Shown piece by piece: positions 1-4,000 of a stretch of 5,119 nt of DNA (its first letter is position 1; each line of letters begins with the position of its first letter). Source of the DNA: Candidatus Woesearchaeota archaeon (lineage in GTDB: Archaea; Nanoarchaeota; Nanoarchaeia; Woesearchaeales; UBA11576). A program made the position numbers and the translations under genes. The DNA is taken from assembly GCA_013331125.1 (NCBI GenBank), contig DUGW01000085.1, forward strand, positions 1 to 5,119. The letters run 5' to 3'. Below the pieces are notes generated by a model. That model ran no database searches and was not told the origin of the DNA. It saw nothing but the letters and a program-made list of their open reading frames with translations.

Positions 1-451
1 ATGTTGCCAAAGTGATACACGCGCCCAGAATAGCCAGGGAGGGACTGATGTATGCAAGAGTCCTGAAATCTGAATCTGAAAACATGGTCATGATATAGTT
101 GAGGGAAATATCTGCTATGATCACGGCGACAAAGACGAAAAGGAAGGCACCCCGTCTTTTGGCAAAGAAAAATAACGACGCACATATGATAAATGCAATG
201 ATGTAAGGAAGCATCATATACATGAAATAACCTATATGCGAGATTATCAGGTAGCCATCATCATATATACCTTCGCATTGCAGTGATACCTTGGGGGCGT
301 AGCTAACCAGGGATGGCGTGCCACCCATGAACTCACATGCGAGGTAATGGGCGGATTCATGGATAGCTAACCATGCATAGAAGGAAATCAGGAATATCAG
401 TATACATAATATACGCCAATAGCTGCATGAAACCTGGCTTTTTCCTTTCAT
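1..451 (-). CDS. Putative membrane-embedded metalloprotease, M50-like (partial, C-terminus off the left edge)
   Basis: The frame is open from an ATG at 451 to the window edge, giving 150 residues with no stop. A hydrophobic helix at about residues 11-30 runs straight into HESAHYLACEFMGG (residues 31-44). This matches the M50/site-2-protease pattern HExxHxxxA followed by a glycine, with His31 and His35 as zinc ligands and Glu32 as catalytic base. Further helices lie at about 68-96 and 101-122. N118 followed by SDSDF (125-129) could supply the third ligand usually given by an Asp near an Asn in M50 enzymes; this is inference. The loop between helices 1 and 2 holds Cys39 and Cys59. The start follows GGAGAGGT at 464-471, with 12 bases of spacing. 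The gene follows the surface protein gene by 53 bases on the same strand. The peptidase role rests on one motif plus topology; the rest of the protein is not visible. Confidence 0.72.
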   Translation of the reverse strand, partial: MKGKSQVSCSYWRILCILIFLISFYAWLAIHESAHYLACEFMGGTPSLVSYAPKVSLQCEGIYDDGYLIISHIGYFMYMMLPYIIAFIICASLFFFAKRRGAFLFVFVAVIIADISLNYIMTMFSDSDFRTLAYISPSLAILGACITLAT

Positions 452-463
452 GTTACTGATCGT

Positions 464-471
464 ACCTCTCC
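464..471 (-). promoter_or_regulatory. Ribosome binding site for the M50-like gene
   Basis: The minus strand reads GGAGAGGT, complementary to much of the archaeal anti-Shine-Dalgarno sequence, 12 bases before the ATG at 451. The spacing is a little long, but no closer start codon exists in frame. An SD-led start means the message has a leader, which fits readthrough from the gene upstream better than a leaderless promoter of its own. Confidence 0.5.
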
Positions 472-477
472 ACAGTC

Positions 478-504
478 AAAAAATTTTAGAAAAACTATGA
501 AAAA
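478..504 (-). terminator. T-run archaeal-type terminator after the surface protein gene
   Basis: Directly after the TAA stop at 505-507 the minus strand carries three T-runs: five at 500-504, five at 490-494 and six at 478-483. Archaeal RNA polymerase is known to terminate at such U-rich stretches without needing a hairpin, and I see no stem here. Termination may be partial, because the next gene starts at 451 and no convincing TATA box lies between. The A/T-rich block could also act as a weak promoter. Confidence 0.55.
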
Positions 505-2037
505 TTATTTCTTGTGGCCTGCCATATCTCGGCGGCTAAGGAAGAACAGTCCGAAGACAACAATGCCGAGAATTCCCATGGTCGCAATCGCAAAATCAGG
601 ATTGAACCAAGAAGAACTAACAGTCTGGTAAGGCACAACAGATACGCTGTTTGATCCGCTGTTTGCGATTTCATCAAGCACATCCTTATCATAGAGCAAC
701 ACGTCAGCTTGGGCATTGTTGAGGATGTCATTCTCTGACTTTTTCTTTATGGTGCTGTCAAATCCACTGAAATCAGGCGAGCTGAAACTATAGTACGAAT
801 TTGGCTCGATGAAGTTGGCGGCAAGGTTAAGCCAGTTATTCAGCAAGAACTTCAGGAGTTTCTCCAATGGATTGGCGTTATCCAGGGTGCTGAGAAGAGC
901 ACATGCCTGGGAAGGCGTAAGGCTCTGGAGTTGTGGGACAATCGTAGATACAGAGATCAGATTGAGGAATTGCTGTATCTGTATCTGGCTGAACTTGGCA
1001 GCTTTTGTCCCGCAGGTCTGCTGTTTCCAGTAGCCCGGAGTTCTTGGAGGCCCTACAGGAGGGGCATTTTCAACAGTCACTGCAGCAGACGCCTGTACAG
1101 GGTCAGCATTGATCGAAGTCGCTGTGACAAAGTCATGTAGTACAGAATTATGGACTGCTAGCAGGCCTAACTTCTTGGTCACTGAAAAGACCTTGAACTC
1201 ACCAGGCAAGATGGTCCCTACATTCCATGTGAGGGCGTATCCTGTGTTTATGTTACCGCTGACAATCATTGGAGCAGGGTTTGCACTCACGAAAGCTAGC
1301 TGAGGGTCTTCCGTATCGATCAACACAACATCAAGGGCAGGGGCATTACCTGTGTTGGTTACTGTTATTGTATAGATTATTTCCTGGCCTATTGATACAT
1401 GAGTCAAGGAAGCGACCTTTGTTATCTCAAGTTTCGGCTTCAAGACCACCGTCGGGCCACATTGGAACACTTCAGGATTACAAGGGACACAGTCACCTGT
1501 AAGAGAACCAGCATCCTGGGCATTGTTGATCAAGTCTGCCTGATGATTTACTTCTGAAGGTGTGAAATCAGACGATAAACCACCAAGAACTTTTTCTGCG
1601 ATCTCAAGGAACTGATTGACAGTTAAGCCTGTGAAAGGACCAGGGCTTGCTATCACCAGACTGCCAAGACCGGAAGGGGTAGACCCCAGATGGGACATCA
1701 AGACCCAAAACTTCAATGTAGTTACCTGTCCCGCAAGAACATTGTTCAGGTTAGACGGATTTGTATAAGTCTGTGTCAATACCGCAGGGGTACCACCTTG
1801 AGGAAGGAAAGATTCAAGGGCTGCTGCATTATTGAATGTCAACGAGTTTCCGATGCCCACACTGAAAGAAGTGAAATGCGTATTTCTGAAGCAACCAGGC
1901 TGGTCAGGCGGAGCGCTGGGCGGGCATACACTTCCAGTACCGCCTTGGGTACGCGTGCAGTAATTTGCTGCATTGACTGAAAAAACAAGAACAAGAATCA
2001 ATGTCAAAGATATAAATGGCAGAATAACCTTTTTCAT
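505..2037 (-). CDS. Secreted, membrane-anchored surface protein with DUF11-like and TPGYWK domains and a possible archaeosortase tail
   Basis: This 510-residue protein begins with a signal peptide (KK, hydrophobic core 5-20, likely cut after VNA at 21-23). Residues 24-155 form a domain with C27, C38 and C49, the stretch LESFLPQGGTPAVLTQTYTN (74-93), LAGQV (101-105) and a GLTVNQFLEIAEKVLGG helix (137-153). I recall this layout from bacterial surface proteins that also carry TPGYWK. C183, C186 and C193 follow. Residues 202-323 look like a DUF11/TIGR01451 beta domain (GQEIIYTITVTNTGNAPA, 217-234). TPGYWK lies at 333-338, followed by helical sequence to about 410. Residues 411-475 are a polar Ser/Asp-rich stalk. 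The tail has P480-D481-F482, a helix at about 483-500, then R502-R503 and a basic end. It probably sits on the outer face of the cell; its ligand is unknown. The ATG follows a strong SD and TATA box. Confidence 0.88.
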   Translation of the reverse strand: MKKVILPFISLTLILVLVFSVNAANYCTRTQGGTGSVCPPSAPPDQPGCFRNTHFTSFSVGIGNSLTFNNAAALESFLPQGGTPAVLTQTYTNPSNLNNVLAGQVTTLKFWVLMSHLGSTPSGLGSLVIASPGPFTGLTVNQFLEIAEKVLGGLSSDFTPSEVNHQADLINNAQDAGSLTGDCVPCNPEVFQCGPTVVLKPKLEITKVASLTHVSIGQEIIYTITVTNTGNAPALDVVLIDTEDPQLAFVSANPAPMIVSGNINTGYALTWNVGTILPGEFKVFSVTKKLGLLAVHNSVLHDFVTATSINADPVQASAAVTVENAPPVGPPRTPGYWKQQTCGTKAAKFSQIQIQQFLNLISVSTIVPQLQSLTPSQACALLSTLDNANPLEKLLKFLLNNWLNLAANFIEPNSYYSFSSPDFSGFDSTIKKKSENDILNNAQADVLLYDKDVLDEIANSGSNSVSVVPYQTVSSSWFNPDFAIATMGILGIVVFGLFFLSRRDMAGHKK

Positions 2038-2042
2038 ATGAT

Positions 2043-2050
2043 ATCACCTC
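2043..2050 (-). promoter_or_regulatory. Ribosome binding site of the surface protein gene
   Basis: The minus strand reads GAGGTGAT, a near-complete match to the archaeal SD consensus, five bases before the ATG at 2037. It settles the start codon and predicts efficient translation, as expected for an envelope protein. Confidence 0.8.
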
Positions 2051-2077
2051 TTTAAAGAGAACAAATATATATATATG

Positions 2078-2085
2078 TATATAAA
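2078..2085 (-). promoter_or_regulatory. TATA box of the surface protein gene
   Basis: The minus strand reads TTTATATA, an archaeal TATA consensus, centred about 45 bases before the ATG. Transcription starting about 25 bases downstream would begin near 2056. That gives a leader of roughly 18-20 bases that just includes the SD, so the parts are mutually consistent. It lies beside an alternating AT tract at about 2065-2088. Confidence 0.65.
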
Positions 2086-2111
2086 TATTGTCAAAAGATT
2101 TAGGGACTAAT

Positions 2112-2130
2112 GGTGACCAAAAAGGTCGAC
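2112..2130. promoter_or_regulatory. Possible operator between the two divergent TATA boxes
   Basis: The sequence GGTGACC-AAAAA-GGTCGAC contains the inverted repeat GACC/GGTC around five A residues, with imperfect outer pairing. It sits almost midway between the minus-strand TATA box (2078-2085) and the plus-strand one (about 2134-2143), where one regulator could affect both genes. A four-base core is short and could arise by chance. Confidence 0.22.
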
Positions 2131-2133
2131 AAA

Positions 2134-2143
2134 TATTTATTAA
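2134..2143 (+). promoter_or_regulatory. TATA box of the membrane MJ1316-domain gene
   Basis: TATTTATTAA lies about 50 bases before the GTG start. A start site about 25 bases downstream falls near 2160-2165 and leaves a leader of roughly 25 bases, long enough to include the SD AAGGTGATC. Confidence 0.5.
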
Positions 2144-2176
2144 CCCAATAATTATAGGGCGTATCAATCCAAAAAG

Positions 2177-2185
2177 AAGGTGATC
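2177..2185 (+). promoter_or_regulatory. Ribosome binding site that decides the start of the MJ1316-domain gene
   Basis: AAGGTGATC matches the archaeal SD. It contains a GTG (2180-2182) in frame with the gene, but that GTG is part of the SD itself and so is unlikely to be the start. The next in-frame GTG, at 2189, sits six bases after the GGTG core, an ideal spacing. ATG at 2198 is possible but far. Confidence 0.65.
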
Positions 2186-2188
2186 TGC

Positions 2189-2626
2189 GTGTACCACATG
2201 CGTGAATCTGATAAGCATTTCCTTTGGTCGATGATAGGCGCCACTGGCGTCATACTTTTCTGGAGAGGGATATGGGAAGGTATAGGCAGTCTTCCTTTCA
2301 TTGAGAATGTATGGGTCAGCCTGTTCGTGGGTCTGGCCATCCTGACTTTTTCAGGGGCGATCTTCCGCGAGTTCGACCCTCTTGGCGGTATCGAGAAAGG
2401 CGCCTTGAAGATGGTGCATACTGTGCATTCCCATCCCCATAAGGAGGAGTTCACCTTTAGATATTATGACAAGCTTCAGAAGAAAGAGATTGAGGTGAAT
2501 GCTGAGCATATCAAGCACATAGAGAAGAATGTCATCGCCGTGCATGAAAGGAACAAAGAGATATTTATCCCTATACATCGTGTCCGTGCTGTGCACAGGA
2601 AAGGCGAGGTCATCTGGCGTGCTTGA
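2189..2626 (+). CDS. Two-helix membrane protein with C-terminal MJ1316 (DUF504) RNA-end recognition domain
   Basis: From GTG at 2189 the product has 145 residues. Two hydrophobic segments (about 11-28 and 38-58) flank a short loop, forming a membrane hairpin, followed by a His-rich linker (HTVHSHPHKEE, 77-87). Residues 88-145 resemble the MJ1316/DUF504/UPF0248 family (PF04457): FTFRYYDK at 88-95 and IPIHRVRAVHRKGEVIWR at 127-144, matching the family pattern YYDR ... IPxHRIxxIxxxGxxIW. That family is predicted, from comparative genomics, to recognise RNA with cyclic or 2' phosphate ends during RNA repair. Family members are usually short and soluble, so the membrane hairpin is unusual. Inferred role: tethering RNA-end sensing to the inner face of the membrane. 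It converges on the RMND1 gene, with 36 bases between stop codons. The family call is from motif recall, without a profile search. Confidence 0.78.
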   Translation: MYHMRESDKHFLWSMIGATGVILFWRGIWEGIGSLPFIENVWVSLFVGLAILTFSGAIFREFDPLGGIEKGALKMVHTVHSHPHKEEFTFRYYDKLQKKEIEVNAEHIKHIEKNVIAVHERNKEIFIPIHRVRAVHRKGEVIWRA

Positions 2627-2662
2627 TCAGCCCCTTGACTTAGCTATCAGGCAAGCTTTCTA
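2627..2662. other. Convergent intergenic spacer with a weak imperfect inverted repeat
   Basis: The two stop codons face each other across 36 bases. GCTTG at 2621-2625 pairs with CAAGC at 2652-2656, and GATCAGC (2625-2631) partly pairs with GCTATC (2643-2648), giving a bulged stem. No T-run follows on either strand, so it is at most a weak bidirectional 3' end structure. Confidence 0.25.
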
Positions 2663-3433
2663 TCACCAGAACAGTTCATAGACGAAGAGCAGTATCTCTA
2701 TCGCTATCAGTATTATTATGATCCATTCCAGTCTTGAGTCCTTCCTGCTCCTCAGGCTCTCTAGGAATACCTTGTAGTTCTCCTGCACGAATTCCATCTT
2801 TGAGTTTATGCTCTGGAACCTTTCGTTGAGTTCGAACTCATCTACCAGTCTTGCGTGCAGTGCGTCTATCATTGCGTTCTCCCACGCAGCATCGGGCTTA
2901 TCAAGCACACCTATGCCTGAGACTATCTCTTCCATGACTGCGTTGTTGCGTGCTATCATGCGAAGCACATCTCTTGATGACTGTGCCAGTCTTCCTTTTT
3001 CTGCAAGTTCTGCATTCATCTCTGAGAACTCTTGTTCAGTCCTGTCGAACTCATCCTCATAACTTTCCAGAGCCACAGACTGAGCCAGCACCCTCGCGAC
3101 GACACCCATCACATGTTCTGGTTTTCCTGCGAGCACTGCTGAGCTCCTCACCTTGAACCCCCGCATGTTCACCTTCTCGATAGCATACTCTTCTGTGAGG
3201 TGTCTGCGCTTCAGTGCTATCTTTTTCCCCAGCATCGATATGAATCTTTTCTCCTCTTGAAGTGTTGTATCTGCGAACACTATCGAACCGAACGAATAGA
3301 CATAGACCACTGAACCGTTGAACCTATAGACTGCTGTCTCCCTAGTCACCGAGACCTCATTGAACGGCAGCGCTCCCTTTATCTTGGCTATAGGTATCTC
3401 TTTAGCTATGTATATCGCCTTTAGCCGCACCAT
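2663..3433 (-). CDS. RMND1/DUF155 family tail-anchored protein
   Basis: The 256-residue product has the layout of the RMND1/Sif2/DUF155 family (PF02582). There is a beta-rich N-terminal part including VVYVYSFGSIVFAD (42-55), then AQSVALESYEDEFD (117-130). A helical region with VLDKPDAAWENAMIDAL (176-192) and the conserved ELNERFQSINSKMEF (201-215) follows. Near the C-terminus SRLEWII (233-239) leads into a single transmembrane helix (about 237-254). LDxPDxxW and RLEW before a last helix are family hallmarks. The helix ends at the C-terminus, so the bulk should face the cytoplasm as a tail-anchored protein. In eukaryotes RMND1 supports mitochondrial translation; the archaeal role is not established. 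The ATG at 3433 lacks an SD and lies about 27 bases from a TATA box, suggesting a leaderless message. It is divergent from the CoiA-like gene. Confidence 0.88.
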   Translation of the reverse strand: MVRLKAIYIAKEIPIAKIKGALPFNEVSVTRETAVYRFNGSVVYVYSFGSIVFADTTLQEEKRFISMLGKKIALKRRHLTEEYAIEKVNMRGFKVRSSAVLAGKPEHVMGVVARVLAQSVALESYEDEFDRTEQEFSEMNAELAEKGRLAQSSRDVLRMIARNNAVMEEIVSGIGVLDKPDAAWENAMIDALHARLVDEFELNERFQSINSKMEFVQENYKVFLESLRSRKDSRLEWIIIILIAIEILLFVYELFW

Positions 3434-3456
3434 GGAGATATAGATTACCGAAGGTG

Positions 3457-3463
3457 TTATAAA
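3457..3463 (-). promoter_or_regulatory. TATA box of the RMND1 gene, predicting a leaderless message
   Basis: The minus strand reads TTTATAA, centred 27 bases before the ATG at 3433. With the usual 25-27 base spacing, transcription would begin at or next to the ATG. No SD lies between, which supports leaderless translation and this start codon. Confidence 0.6.
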
Positions 3464-3477
3464 TCCAGAGCGACGTC

Positions 3478-3485
3478 TTTTTTAT
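3478..3485 (+). promoter_or_regulatory. Probable TATA box of the CoiA-like zinc protein gene
   Basis: TTTTTTAT lies about 30-37 bases before the ATG at 3515 and would direct initiation near 3505-3512, leaving few or no leader bases. It is a poorer match than the other TATA boxes here. No SD precedes the ATG (the sequence is GGGTCTTTTATC), consistent with a short leader. It sits only about 15 bases from the opposing RMND1 TATA box, so the two promoters may compete. Confidence 0.4.
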
Positions 3486-3514
3486 CTAATTGCATAAAAA
3501 AAGGGTCTTTTATC

Positions 3515-3910
3515 ATGACAGCTATAAAGGGCAAGCGTAGGCTTTTCATCGCAGTCGATGTCAGTGGTAGCAGATATCATATAGATAATATAGACAAGTC
3601 TATCCCTGCGAGATTCATGTGTCCTTACTGCAGCCAAGAGGTGATTCCCAAGCAGGGTGAGAAGAACATCTGGCACTTTGCCCACAAGGACCAGGTCTGC
3701 GAGCATCTCCTGAAGATGGGCATCGATGATGGCGAGAACGCAAAGCTTGACTTCAAGGCCCAGCCTTCAATCTCTGTCTCAGACATCGACATCGGATCAT
3801 CCTCTTCCAAGTTCCTCTGCGTAAAATGCAAGAAGACCTTCAACAAGGAGTTCGGCAAGAAGTGGGATTCAACTGAGTACATCTGCAATGGTTGTTTCAA
3901 CAGCCTCTGA
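3515..3910 (+). CDS. Small double zinc-binding protein with CoiA-like N-terminal finger
   Basis: The product has 131 residues and two metal-binding modules. The first has CPYC at 36-39, a glycine turn (VIPKQGEKN, 43-51) and WHFAH at 53-57, then C62. CxxC ... G ... WHFAH is the pattern of the zinc finger at the start of CoiA-type competence proteins and related nuclease fusions. The second, after an acidic/Ser-rich linker (87-98), is a zinc ribbon: CVKC at 102-105 and CNGC at 124-127. CoiA proteins continue into an endonuclease-like domain; here there is none, so this is a stand-alone binding protein rather than a nuclease. Inferred role: nucleic acid or protein binding; the partner is unknown. 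The stop codon sits inside a perfect hairpin, and the next gene downstream has its own promoter. Confidence 0.82.
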   Translation: MTAIKGKRRLFIAVDVSGSRYHIDNIDKSIPARFMCPYCSQEVIPKQGEKNIWHFAHKDQVCEHLLKMGIDDGENAKLDFKAQPSISVSDIDIGSSSSKFLCVKCKKTFNKEFGKKWDSTEYICNGCFNSL

Positions 3911-3918
3911 AAAGAGGC
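3903..3918 (+). repeat. Perfect hairpin with GAAA tetraloop spanning the stop codon
   Basis: GCCTCT (3903-3908), GAAA, AGAGGC (3913-3918) form a six-pair perfect stem closed by a GNRA-class tetraloop, with the TGA stop (3908-3910) at the stem-loop junction. No T-run follows, so it is not a standard intrinsic terminator. It may protect or define the 3' end of the message. Confidence 0.5.
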
Positions 3919-3968
3919 AAATGACTGCCAAAAAGACACCACTCAAAAGTAACACTTAAAAGGAAAAA

Positions 3969-3978
3969 TTAATAAATA
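3969..3978 (+). promoter_or_regulatory. TATA box of the unknown 373+ residue gene, predicting a leaderless message
   Basis: TTAATAAATA, preceded by purine-rich AAAAGGAAAAA as a possible BRE, is centred about 27 bases before the ATG at 4001. No SD lies in the intervening AACAGGCTTATACACCGTTT region. Initiation at or beside the ATG is the simplest reading and marks a separate transcription unit from the gene upstream. Confidence 0.6.
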
Positions 3979-4000
3979 ACAGGCTTATACACCGTTTAAC

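Noticed and set aside
1001..1035. TPGYWK as evidence for a bacterial source organism
   Set aside because: The motif alone suggests bacteria, but TATA boxes, T-run termination, RMND1 and the MJ1316-type domain point to an archaeon.
809..1980. Several plus-strand open frames opposite the surface protein gene, and a short minus-strand frame at 495-731
   Set aside because: They are antisense or out-of-frame shadows: the 505-2037 minus frame has a signal peptide, recognisable domains, an SD and a TATA box, while these have low-complexity, Arg/Ser/Cys-rich translations and no start signals.
2065..2088. Alternating AT tract as a microsatellite or origin element
   Set aside because: It is short and imperfect and coincides with a well-placed TATA box; no iterated origin-binding repeats are nearby.
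2180..2188. Upstream in-frame GTG at 2180 as start of the MJ1316-domain gene
   Set aside because: It lies inside the SD sequence AAGGTGATC and has no SD of its own at a workable distance; GTG at 2189 is correctly spaced.
1904..2596. Minus-strand open frames over the divergent promoter and opposite the MJ1316-domain gene
   Set aside because: They run across promoter elements or antisense to a gene with recognisable domain motifs, and have no promoter or SD.
2808..3156. Plus-strand frames opposite the RMND1 gene
   Set aside because: Ser/Leu-rich translations typical of antisense reading of a helical gene; the RMND1 hallmarks on the minus strand are decisive.
3515..3910. Calling this gene a competence nuclease CoiA
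   Set aside because: Only the N-terminal finger pattern is shared; there is no nuclease domain in the 131 residues.
3482..3942. Minus-strand frames opposite the CoiA-like zinc protein
   Set aside because: The plus frame has two intact CxxC pairs and WHFAH; the antisense translations lack any motif.
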